From: Roseovarius sp. ZX-A-9 | Lineage (GTDB): Bacteria > Pseudomonadota > Alphaproteobacteria > Rhodobacterales > Rhodobacteraceae | Reading direction: 5' to 3' | Length of the DNA: 38,574 nucleotides | Assembly: GCF_028369135.1 (NCBI RefSeq) | Contig: NZ_JAPWHW010000031.1 | Coordinates: forward strand, 1 to 38,574 | In this document: positions 31,187 to 38,574 of the stretch, piece after piece | Numbering within the stretch: the first letter of the stretch is position 1 | Layout of the letters: each line of letters begins with the position of its first letter | The notes under the pieces: generated by a model | Databases searched by the model: none | What the model saw: only the letters and a program-made list of their open reading frames with translations | What the model was told of the DNA's origin: nothing | Program-made: the position numbers and the translations under genes

Positions 31187-33703
31187 TCAGTAGAGCCCGC
31201 CCGAACTGATCGAGCCGAACGTCGCCTTTTCCCCCACAACAGCGGTATCGCCGGTCGATGTGGTGACTTCCTTGGTCGATTCCTCATCCGACTGGAACAG
31301 CTCCAGGTCGTTGCCCATGGCAAAACCGCCATCATAGGCCAGACCAAAGATCGGCTCTTCACCGTCGCGGAAATATTCGGCCACCACAGACTGACCGCTG
31401 GCACTGTCAGCCAAGCGTGCGCCGGTAAAGCGGTCGATCTTGATGAAATGGCCGCCGGGGGGCAGATCGAACTCGCCACCACCATATTTCGCAGTCGCCT
31501 TGCGCATGAACTGGGTAAATACCGGTCCACACATGCCCGCACCATACGCGCCCCGGCCCAGGCTGCGCGGCTGGTCAAAGCCGATGTAGCAACCCGCAAC
31601 GATGTTGCTGGTAAAGCCCACGAACCACACATCGCGCGCGTCGTTGGTGGTACCAGTCTTGCCGGCCACCGGCACGTCGAGGCGGACATTGCCCGCCGCC
31701 GTCCCGCGCTGAACCACGCCGCGCATCATCGAGGTCAGCTGGTAGGCAGTGATGGGGTCGATCACCTGCTCGCGGTCGGACACGATGCGCGGGCCGCGCG
31801 TCTCGGGAATATCGGGGTCAAAGCAATCAACGCAGCGGCGTGGATCGTGGCGATAAACCGTATCGCCATTGCGATCCTGCACCCGGTCCACCAACGTCGG
31901 CTCCACCCGTTCGCCGCCATTGGCGAACATCGCGTAGGCCGCGACCATCTTGAACAGCGTCGTTTCCTCGGACCCCAGGGAATTGGCCAGATAAGGGCCC
32001 ATGTTCTCGTAGACACCGAACCGCTCGGCATAAGCGGCGACAGTCTCCATCCCGATCTCTTGCGCCAGACGGATGGTCATCAGGTTACGCGACTGTTCGA
32101 TCCCGGTGCGCAGTGGTGTCGGTCCGTAGAACTTGTTCGACGAGTTCCGGGGGCGCCACATGCCCTGCGGCGTATTGATCTCGATCGGGGCGTCAACGAC
32201 GATCGTCGCCGGGCTGTAGCCGCTGTCGAGTGCCGCGGCATAGACGAAGGGCTTGAAGCTGGAGCCGGGCTGACGCTTGGCCTGGGTGGCGCGGTTGAAG
32301 ACCGAATGCTGATAGCTGAAGCCCCCCTGCATCGCGATCACGCGGCCAGTGTTGACGTCCATCGCCATGAAGCCGCCCTGCACCTCGGGCACCTGCCGCA
32401 GGGTCCAGCGGATGAAACTGCCGTCATTTCCGGTCATGCGGCGCACATGCACCACGTCGCCAACTTTGAAGGATTTCTGAAAGCTTCCGGGCAGCCAGCT
32501 GATATCCTTGCGCGGCACCACATGTGGTTCGCTCTCGGTCTCGGTCACACCTTCGATCCCGATCCGCAGGTTTTGGTCTTCGACCTTCAGCACAACGGCC
32601 GGATACCACTGCCCGCCCAATTGAATGTCGCGCGCCACATCTACTGCCGCCAATGCCTCGCGCCATGCCGCTTCGCTGGTCAGCGCCTCGGCGGGCAGCG
32701 TGATGCCAGTGCCGCGCCACTTGCCGCGCTGGCGGTCATATTCCTCCAGCTTGGCTTGCAGCGCCAGCGCCGCTTCGACCTGCATTTCCGGGTCGATCGT
32801 CGCGCGCACCGAAAGACCGCCCGTAAAGAACTCGCCCTCACCGAAATCGCGGCTCAACTGGCGGCGGATCTCATCGGTGAAATAGTCACGCGGTGGCAGG
32901 GATTTCGAAAACGGTTCAAAATCGCCGTTCTGGACCGAGCGCAACGGCTTGGCCCGCTCCTCGTTATAGACGGCGCGGGTGATATAGCCGTTTTCGGCCA
33001 TTTCTCGCAGCACGAAATCACGTCGCTGTTTCAGCCGTTCGGCGGCGCGCACCGGGTGAAAATCGCTCGGCGCCTTGGGCATGGAGGCCAAGAACGCGGC
33101 CTCATGCGGGGCCAGTTCACTCAATGATTTGTTGAAATAGGTCTGCGAGGCCGCGGCAACACCATAGGAGTTCTGACCAAGGAAAATCTCGTTGAGGTAA
33201 AGCTCTAGGATTTTTTCCTTGCTCAGCGTCTCTTCAATCCGGGTGGCAAGGATGATTTCCTTGATCTTGCGCTCGATCCGGCGGTCGCCTGACAGCAGGA
33301 AGTTCTTCATCACCTGTTGAGTGATGGTCGATGCGCCGCGTACCGTCTGGCCGCGCGTACGTACTGCCTCGACCATGGCGGCGACAATGCCGCGCGCGTC
33401 ATAGCCGGAATGGGAATAGAAATTCTTGTCCTCGGCGGAAATGAAGGCCTGCTTGATCAGGTCGGGAATTTCCTCGGCCGGGGTAAAAAGCCGGCGTTCG
33501 CGGGAAAATTCGTCGATGATCCGCCCCTCGCCCGAGAAAATCCGGCTGATCGTGGGCGGCGTGTAGTTGGCCAGGCTCTGGTGGCTGGGCAAATCGCGGC
33601 CGTAGATGTAAAAAATCGCGCCGATGCTGAGCGCGATCATCGTCAGACCCAACGTCACCAGCGTGAAGATCGATCCGAAAAATGTCAGTATTGATCTGAG
33701 CAT
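31187..33703 (-). CDS. mrcA: Penicillin-binding protein 1A (bifunctional transglycosylase/transpeptidase)
   Basis: This is an 838-residue class A PBP that polymerises and cross-links peptidoglycan in the periplasm. A single N-terminal membrane anchor (about 8-34) is followed by the glycosyltransferase domain: EDKNFYSHSG (catalytic Glu91), GASTITQQ and KEKILELYLNEIFLG. An OB-like linker region (about 300-440) leads to the transpeptidase motifs SSFK (Ser481), SRN (538-540) and KTGTTN (Lys682). ATG 33703 has GGGGG upstream. Upstream on the same strand is the cell-wall amidase; downstream are the molybdoenzyme and prfB. Confidence 0.95.
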   Translation of the reverse strand: MLRSILTFFGSIFTLVTLGLTMIALSIGAIFYIYGRDLPSHQSLANYTPPTISRIFSGEGRIIDEFSRERRLFTPAEEIPDLIKQAFISAEDKNFYSHSGYDARGIVAAMVEAVRTRGQTVRGASTITQQVMKNFLLSGDRRIERKIKEIILATRIEETLSKEKILELYLNEIFLGQNSYGVAAASQTYFNKSLSELAPHEAAFLASMPKAPSDFHPVRAAERLKQRRDFVLREMAENGYITRAVYNEERAKPLRSVQNGDFEPFSKSLPPRDYFTDEIRRQLSRDFGEGEFFTGGLSVRATIDPEMQVEAALALQAKLEEYDRQRGKWRGTGITLPAEALTSEAAWREALAAVDVARDIQLGGQWYPAVVLKVEDQNLRIGIEGVTETESEPHVVPRKDISWLPGSFQKSFKVGDVVHVRRMTGNDGSFIRWTLRQVPEVQGGFMAMDVNTGRVIAMQGGFSYQHSVFNRATQAKRQPGSSFKPFVYAAALDSGYSPATIVVDAPIEINTPQGMWRPRNSSNKFYGPTPLRTGIEQSRNLMTIRLAQEIGMETVAAYAERFGVYENMGPYLANSLGSEETTLFKMVAAYAMFANGGERVEPTLVDRVQDRNGDTVYRHDPRRCVDCFDPDIPETRGPRIVSDREQVIDPITAYQLTSMMRGVVQRGTAAGNVRLDVPVAGKTGTTNDARDVWFVGFTSNIVAGCYIGFDQPRSLGRGAYGAGMCGPVFTQFMRKATAKYGGGEFDLPPGGHFIKIDRFTGARLADSASGQSVVAEYFRDGEEPIFGLAYDGGFAMGNDLELFQSDEESTKEVTTSTGDTAVVGEKATFGSISSGGLY

Positions 33704-33813
33704 TCCGCCCCCAATTCGCGTGTTTCAGGAGTCATATAGGCACCCGCAGCGCCTGCGTCAAAACAGAAGCCAAATGCCGTTGCGCCGGTTTCCGCGCATC
33801 GGGTTGCGTGGCC

Positions 33814-35049
33814 CTACTGCCGGACAAGCTCGGCGGCCGCCGCATCTGCGATCAGCCATGCCTTGATTCCGTCGCTGATCGCCACCGCCATCTGGTCGCG
33901 CCACTTGGGATCGGCGAGGTTATCCAGATCGCGACCATCCGAGATAAAGCCGAGTTCCAGCAGAATGGACGGGATATCGGGCGATTTCAGCACCGAGAAA
34001 CTGGCGCCGCGCAAGGGCCGTTTGTTCAGCGGCATGCCCATCTCCTTGATCCCCAGAACCAGCGCGCGGGCCAGCATATCGGCGCGCGGCTGGGTCTCCA
34101 TCCGGGCCAGATCCATCAGGATGTCAGCCACGATGTCGTCGGTGCCGGTCAGGTCCAGCCCGGCCAGAAGGTCGGCGCGGTTGTGCCGCTCGGCCAGTGC
34201 GGCGCTGGCGGCGTCAGACGCATCCGCCGATAGCGAATAGACCGTTGCGCCGCGCGCCGTCCCCTCGCCCAGCGAATCCGCGTGCAATGACAGGAACACA
34301 TCCGCGCCTGCGCGGTGCGCGATCGCCACTCGCCGTTCCAATGAAACAAAGCTGTCATCCTCGCGGGTCAGGGTCACCTCGACCCCGCCTGCCCGCAGCA
34401 GCACTTCCTTGAGCTGCCGTGCAAAGCTGAGCATCAGGTCTTTTTCCACCACGGCGCCCGATTCCGCGCCGGGATCGATGCCGCCATGCCCCGGATCAAG
34501 CACGATCACCAGCGGCGCGCCGTCTTGGCGCGCAGGCCGCGCGCCCGTCCCTTCGCCTTCGGGCAATACATCCCAGGCAGGTGATGCAGGCAGGCCCGAG
34601 CGCGCAGCAAACTCTGCCTCGTCAACACGGGTCAACTGCACGCGCAGCGCCGCCACGCCGGTGGTCTCATCAACGCGCATGTCGGCGCTTTGCAAAGCGA
34701 AAGGCCCGGCCAGATCGACCACCATGCGCGACCAGCCGGGGCGAAACCCGCCGACGCGCACATCTGTCACGTTATCGGTCTTGTTCAGCGCATTGCCGAC
34801 CACATCGGCCCAGTTCACTTCGCGAAAGTCGAGCACGGCGCGCGCGGGATCCTCCAGCGTGAAAACCCGGTATGGCACGCCCTGGCTGAGCGCCAGATCA
34901 ATCTTGACGCTGCTGCGGGTGCCGGTGATGCCGCTTGCGGCCGCATCAAGCCGCGCCAGAGCGCCGAACCCCTGCCCGCCTGCGTCCTGTGCCACGGCAC
35001 CTGTCGCCAGCCATATTGCCCCCAGAAGGGCAAGACATACCCTGATCAT
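33814..35049 (-). CDS. N-acetylmuramoyl-L-alanine amidase (AmiC-like, with AMIN domain)
   Basis: This is a 411-residue zinc amidase (Amidase_3) that cleaves the glycan-peptide bond during septum splitting. ATG 35049 is preferred because MIRVCLALLGAIWLATGAVAQ is a signal peptide; an upstream GTG (35121) would add 24 residues before it. The N-terminal half has an AMIN-like domain (about 40-150). The catalytic region has VLDPGHGGIDPGAESG, the Glu in EKDLMLSFARQL, FLSLHADSLG and the terminal SILLELGFISDGRD. Located just upstream of mrcA, 110 bases away, so probably in one cell-wall operon. Its start is 75 bases past the aminotransferase stop. Confidence 0.9.
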   Translation of the reverse strand: MIRVCLALLGAIWLATGAVAQDAGGQGFGALARLDAAASGITGTRSSVKIDLALSQGVPYRVFTLEDPARAVLDFREVNWADVVGNALNKTDNVTDVRVGGFRPGWSRMVVDLAGPFALQSADMRVDETTGVAALRVQLTRVDEAEFAARSGLPASPAWDVLPEGEGTGARPARQDGAPLVIVLDPGHGGIDPGAESGAVVEKDLMLSFARQLKEVLLRAGGVEVTLTREDDSFVSLERRVAIAHRAGADVFLSLHADSLGEGTARGATVYSLSADASDAASAALAERHNRADLLAGLDLTGTDDIVADILMDLARMETQPRADMLARALVLGIKEMGMPLNKRPLRGASFSVLKSPDIPSILLELGFISDGRDLDNLADPKWRDQMAVAISDGIKAWLIADAAAAELVRQ

Positions 35050-35124
35050 CTGCTCACTCGCCAGTTTTCGGATCACGTCACGGATCCGTTCGACACGCAG
35101 TATATCAGTTCGAGTTGGCACGTA

Positions 35125-36276
35125 CTACCGCGCTTGGCGCGCTTCCATGAACCTCGCCAGCCTGCGCAGCCCTTCGGTAATATCCGCCGTCGCTCGCGCA
35201 TAGGAGAAGCGCAGAGTGCCAGCCCCGCGTGCGGGATCAAAATCAAGACCCGGCGTCACAGCGACGCCCGCTTGTTCCAGAATCTCGGCGGCAAAGGCAC
35301 GGCTGTCATCGGTCAGGTGGCTGACATCCGCATAGACATAGAACGCCCCGTCCGGTGGTGCGATCCGGTCGAAACCGGCCTTCGGCAACCCTTCCAGCAT
35401 CAACACACGATTGGTTCGGTAGACCGCCATGTTGGCCTCCAGTTCCTCGTCACATTCCATTGCCGCCAGCGCGGCGACCTGGCTTGCATGGGGCGGGCAG
35501 ATAAAGAGGTTCTGCGCCAGCCGCTCGATCACGCGTACATGATCCTCGGGCACCACCATCCAGCCGACGCGCCATCCGGTCATGGAAAAATACTTGGAAA
35601 ACGAATTGATCACATAGGCGTTGTCCGAGATTTCCAGCGCGCTTACCGCCTTGGCCTCGTATTCGATCCCGTGATAAATCTCGTCACTGATAAAACTCGT
35701 CCCGGTCTCGGCGCAGGCATCCATCAGCGCCGCCAGCGCAGGCCGATCCAGCATGGTGCCAGAGGGATTCGCCGGGCTTGCCACCATCAACCCGTCGAGG
35801 TTCAGCCCCTGCAGGTCGGCAGGCACCGGTTGCAGGCGATTTTCCGCTGCCGTTTCGATGTCCACCGGCGTCAGGTCCAGCGCCCGCAGGATTTGCCGAT
35901 AAGACGGGTAACCCGGTGCGCCGATCCCGACCCGCGCACCGGTATCAAAGAGCGCGGTGAAGGCGAGAATGAACGCCCCCGACGAACCTGGCGTGACGAT
36001 CACGCGGTTGGGATCAAGATCGACATCATACCATGTGCCATAGAGTTGCGCGATGCGCGCGCGCAATTCAGGCAGTCCCAAAGCGACGGTGTAGCCCATC
36101 GCATCGCGCTCCATCGCCTCTGCCAGTGCGGCGCGGGCGCCTGCGGGGGCGGGCGTACCCGGTTGGCCCACTTCCATGTGGATGATGTGCCGTCCCGCCG
36201 CTTCGGCGCGCCGGGCTGCCTCCATCACATCCATCACGATAAAGGGATCGACCTGTGATCGGGTTGAGTTATCCAT
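35125..36276 (-). CDS. PLP-dependent aminotransferase (class I/II)
   Basis: This is a 383-residue fold-type I aminotransferase. VGQPGTPAPAGARAAL and GYTVALGLPELRARIAQLYG open the protein, VTPGSSGAFILAF contains the phosphate-binding turn, and SPANPSGTM and SDEIYHGIEY (cofactor Asn/Asp/Tyr) follow. SFSKYFSMTGWRVGWMV carries the Schiff-base Lys228. The terminal GTLRFSYARATADI contains the carboxylate-binding Arg. It resembles aspartate/alanine-type transaminases, but the amino donor is not predictable. First of the minus-strand run of genes, divergent from the M48 protease. Confidence 0.88.
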   Translation of the reverse strand: MDNSTRSQVDPFIVMDVMEAARRAEAAGRHIIHMEVGQPGTPAPAGARAALAEAMERDAMGYTVALGLPELRARIAQLYGTWYDVDLDPNRVIVTPGSSGAFILAFTALFDTGARVGIGAPGYPSYRQILRALDLTPVDIETAAENRLQPVPADLQGLNLDGLMVASPANPSGTMLDRPALAALMDACAETGTSFISDEIYHGIEYEAKAVSALEISDNAYVINSFSKYFSMTGWRVGWMVVPEDHVRVIERLAQNLFICPPHASQVAALAAMECDEELEANMAVYRTNRVLMLEGLPKAGFDRIAPPDGAFYVYADVSHLTDDSRAFAAEILEQAGVAVTPGLDFDPARGAGTLRFSYARATADITEGLRRLARFMEARQAR

Positions 36277-36338
36277 GGCATTGTTCCTAAAGTGGGTAGA
36301 CCAATATGCCTACTCACCCCACGCGCGCAGGGCCGTCA

Positions 36339-37664
36339 ATGCATCACCTTCGCCTTTTTGCGGTTCTTTCAATGCTGGCCTTCACGCTGGCCCAGCCTGC
36401 ACGCGCGCTGACATTGCTGCGCGACCCCGATATTGAATACGCGCTGAAACAGCTGGCTGCCCCGGTGCTGAAGGCTGCCGGACTCAGCCCCAGCCGGATG
36501 AGCATCCTTGTCATCGACGACCGCAATCTCAATGCCTTCGTGGTCGACCGCGACAATATCTTTATCCACTCGGGTCTGCTGCTGAAGATGAAAAGCCCGC
36601 AGATGCTGCAGGCGGTGATCGCCCATGAGGCCGCCCATATCGCCAACGGCCATCTGGTGCGCCGCCCGATCAACATCCGCAACGCACGCACGGCCGCCGG
36701 TCTGGGCATGGCGTTGGCCGCCGCCGCCGGTGCGATCAGCGGCAATGCGCAGGCTGCTGCAGGCGTCGCCGTGGGCGTGAACAGCACCGCCGCGCGAATG
36801 TTCTTCTCGCACACGCGCGCCGAAGAGAGCAGCGCCGACAACGCAGGCGTGCGCTATATGGTGCGGGCCGGTCTGGATGCGTCGGGCGCGGCCGATGTCA
36901 TGGATATCTTTCGCGGCCAGGAAGCGCTGTCAGCGTCGCGCCAGGACCCCTATGCGCGCACTCATCCATTGTCGGCAGACCGCTACCGCGTGGTCAAACA
37001 GATGGCCGAAGCGCATGGCGGCAATGCAAAGCCCAGCAACAATGATCTCTATTGGTTCGCCCGCGCCAAGGGCAAATTGTCGGCCTTCCAGCGCAGCCCG
37101 AAATGGACGATCGCGCACGCAGGCGAAAGTGGCTTCAAGGATGTGGGCTACATGCGCGAGGCCGTGGCGTGGCATCGCCGCTCGAACCTCGGCAAATCGC
37201 TCAAGGCGATGGACAAGGCAATCGCGGCACGGCCCAACGATCCCTATTATCACGAGTTGCGCGGCCAGATCCTGATGGAGAGCCGACAGTTCGCCGCCGC
37301 CACCGCCGCATATGCACGCGCGGTCAATGCAGCGCCGAACCATCCGCTGATCCTGGGCTCATACGGGCGCGCGCTGATGGCGCAGGGACAGACCGCCAAA
37401 GCCCTGCAAGTGTTGGAGAAAGCCCGTGCACGCGACGGGCGAGACGGGCGCGTGATGCGCGATCTGGCGGTTGCCTATGCGAAATCCGGCAACAAGGGCA
37501 TGGCCTCGGTCGTGACCGCCGAGCGTTATGCGCTGCAGGGGCGGATGGAAGATGCGGGCCTGCATGCAAAACGCGCCTCTGACCTGTTGCCGCGCGGTTC
37601 TGCCGGTTGGCAACGCGCACAGGATGTGCTCTCTGCGGCCAAAGCCGCCTCGAAAAGGAAATAG
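36339..37664 (+). CDS. M48-family metalloprotease with TPR repeats (BepA-like)
   Basis: This is a 441-residue periplasmic zinc protease. ATG 36339 gives a clean signal peptide (MHHLRLFAVLSMLAFTLAQPARA) and has AGGG upstream; ATG 36306 in frame would add 11 residues before it. The zinc motif is HEAAHIANGH (His96, Glu97, His100), and EESSADNAGVRYM supplies the third ligand. TPR-like repeats occupy the C-terminal third (SLKAMDKAIAARPNDPYYHELRGQILME, AATAAYARAVNAAPNHPLILGSYGRAL, KALQVLEKARARDG). BepA-like proteins act in outer-membrane protein quality control. It directly abuts the DsbA-like gene, suggesting a periplasmic folding/quality-control operon. Confidence 0.9.
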   Translation: MHHLRLFAVLSMLAFTLAQPARALTLLRDPDIEYALKQLAAPVLKAAGLSPSRMSILVIDDRNLNAFVVDRDNIFIHSGLLLKMKSPQMLQAVIAHEAAHIANGHLVRRPINIRNARTAAGLGMALAAAAGAISGNAQAAAGVAVGVNSTAARMFFSHTRAEESSADNAGVRYMVRAGLDASGAADVMDIFRGQEALSASRQDPYARTHPLSADRYRVVKQMAEAHGGNAKPSNNDLYWFARAKGKLSAFQRSPKWTIAHAGESGFKDVGYMREAVAWHRRSNLGKSLKAMDKAIAARPNDPYYHELRGQILMESRQFAAATAAYARAVNAAPNHPLILGSYGRALMAQGQTAKALQVLEKARARDGRDGRVMRDLAVAYAKSGNKGMASVVTAERYALQGRMEDAGLHAKRASDLLPRGSAGWQRAQDVLSAAKAASKRK

Positions 37665-38414
37665 ATGATGATCCGTACGTTACTCAGCACCGTAGCACTT
37701 GGTGCAACTCTCGCGGCCCCTGCTGCCGCCCTCGATCTGTCCGAGATGAGCGAGGCCGAGCGCACTGCATTCCGCGCCGAGGTACGGGCCTATCTGCTGG
37801 ACAACCCCGAAGTGATCTTCGAGGCGGTTGCGGTCATGGAGGAACGGCAGGCGTCCCTGCAAGCCGCAAATGACGGCGATCTGATCGCGGACAACGCCGC
37901 TGCACTCTTTGAGGATGATCAATCCTGGGTCGGCGGCAATCCCGACGGCGACATCACGATCGTCGAATTTCTCGATTATCGCTGCGGCTATTGCCGCAAG
38001 GCCTTTCCCGAAGTGTCCGAATTGGTCCAAAGCGATGGCAACATCCGCCTGATCGTCAAGGAATTCCCGATTCTGGGCGAGGGTTCGGTGCTGTCGTCAC
38101 GCTTTGCCATCGCCACACGGCAGGTCGCGGGCGACGACGCCTACAAGCAGGTGCATGATGCGTTGATAACCTTCAAGGGAGAGTTCAACGAGGTAACGCT
38201 GAGCCGCCTGGCCGATTCTCTGGGCCTTGAGGCGGCGCCGATCCTGGCGCAAATGGACAGCCCCGAGGTCACGGCGGTGATCCAGGCCAACCATGCGCTT
38301 GGCGCCAAGATGGACATTTCCGGCACGCCATCCTTCGTGATGGGTAACCAGATGATCCGCGGCTATGTGCCGTTGGGGGGCATGCAGGAGATCGTCGCGG
38401 ACGAGCGCGGCTGA
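37665..38414 (+). CDS. DsbA-family thiol:disulfide oxidoreductase
   Basis: This is a 249-residue exported thioredoxin-fold protein. The start follows the protease stop without a gap (ATG 37665 or 37668), with AAGGAA upstream. The signal peptide runs to about APAAA. An N-terminal helical region (about 25-90) precedes the fold: ITIVEFLDYRCGYCRKAFPEV has the CxxC active site CGYC (107-110), and SGTPSFVMGNQMIRGYVP contains the cis-Pro loop. The layout (Com1/ScsC-like, with N-terminal extension) fits a periplasmic disulfide oxidase or isomerase. The pairing with a BepA-like protease suggests a shared envelope role. Confidence 0.92.
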   Translation: MMIRTLLSTVALGATLAAPAAALDLSEMSEAERTAFRAEVRAYLLDNPEVIFEAVAVMEERQASLQAANDGDLIADNAAALFEDDQSWVGGNPDGDITIVEFLDYRCGYCRKAFPEVSELVQSDGNIRLIVKEFPILGEGSVLSSRFAIATRQVAGDDAYKQVHDALITFKGEFNEVTLSRLADSLGLEAAPILAQMDSPEVTAVIQANHALGAKMDISGTPSFVMGNQMIRGYVPLGGMQEIVADERG

Positions 38415-38460
38415 CAGCCGCGAATCTCGCTGCGTCTCTCCTGAACCGGGGAAAGTGAAA

Positions 38461-38494
38461 AAACGCCCACGCCGTTTCTACGGTGTGGGCGTTT
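38461..38494. terminator. Bidirectional intrinsic terminator
   Basis: AAACGCCCACGCCGT (38461-38475), loop TTCT and ACGGTGTGGGCGTTT (38480-38494) form a 15-bp stem with one G-U pair. On the minus strand the stem ends in a run of six T residues (part of the stem plus 38458-38460), an intrinsic terminator for the gene entering from the right edge. It can also stop transcripts from the DsbA-like gene. Confidence 0.75.
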
Positions 38495-38517
38495 CACATT
38501 TAGAGTATCCGTCTTGA

Positions 38518-38574
38518 TCAAGCTGTTTTCGGTGTCCATTTGCGGTTTTGCTGGACGAGTGCGTTTGCCAATTC
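38518..38574 (-). CDS. 3' end of a gene truncated by the window edge
   Basis: The minus-strand frame entering from the right edge ends in ELANALVQQNRKWTPKTA followed by TGA (38518-38520). The terminator at 38461-38494 lies 23 bases beyond the stop, which supports a real gene end. Eighteen residues are not enough to name the product. Confidence 0.4.
   Translation of the reverse strand, partial: ELANALVQQNRKWTPKTA

Noticed and set aside
1..38574. Search for CRISPR arrays, insertion sequences, prophage, tRNA or rRNA genes
   Set aside because: No regularly spaced repeats, transposase or integrase features, or tRNA-like cloverleaf sequences were found by reading both strands.

Overview
The window looks like a chromosomal segment of a GC-rich alphaproteobacterium, most likely a marine Rhodobacteraceae (Roseobacter-type) organism. 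The indications are a CckA-type cell-cycle histidine kinase, the amidase / penicillin-binding protein 1A / prfB neighbourhood, TAXI-TRAP and liv-type ABC uptake systems, Tat-dependent binding proteins, and strong G/C preference at third codon positions. This is inference from gene content; no rRNA gene, tRNA, phage, insertion sequence or CRISPR array is visible.

Layout. Positions 1-3745 (minus strand) hold the hybrid kinase cckA, whose N-terminus appears frameshifted, and the rRNA methyltransferase rsmB. Positions 3746-4151 form a regulatory gap with an exact FNR-type box and two other palindromes. Positions 4152-7827 (plus) form a TAXI-TRAP operon: Tat-exported binding protein, DUF1850 protein, fused permease. 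Positions 8189-13723 (minus) form a complete five-gene liv-type ABC importer. Positions 14136-17407 hold a BetI-like TetR regulator divergent from a HalD/BesD-family Fe/2-oxoglutarate oxygenase, followed by an orphan peptide-type binding protein; a BetI-like operator lies between the divergent genes.

Positions 17694-20301 form the ilvBN acetolactate synthase operon. It is preceded by a promoter, a 15-residue leader peptide rich in Leu/Ile/Val, a candidate antiterminator stem and an intrinsic terminator: a textbook-style transcription attenuator. Positions 20422-23438 contain an unknown 127-residue protein, an XRE-type regulator, a Rieske oxygenase alpha subunit and a coupled 70-residue protein. 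Positions 23490-27396 carry a methyltransferase divergent from a LysR regulator, a DUF2189 membrane protein and an amidase-signature enzyme.

Positions 27562-36276 (minus) are mainly housekeeping: an aminotransferase, the cell-wall amidase, PBP1A, a molybdopterin oxidoreductase and release factor 2. Positions 36339-38414 (plus) encode a BepA-like M48 protease with TPRs and a DsbA-like protein, both exported. The right edge clips the 3' end of a minus-strand gene preceded by its terminator.

How it fits together: three solute-capture systems, two oxygenases of the kinds used on small amines or amino acids, and local regulators suggest a nutrient-scavenging accessory zone between core genes. The clearest regulatory device is the ilv attenuator. 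The most testable enzyme questions are the HalD/BesD-family oxygenase that keeps its HxD carboxylate, and the molybdoenzyme lying between mrcA and prfB.
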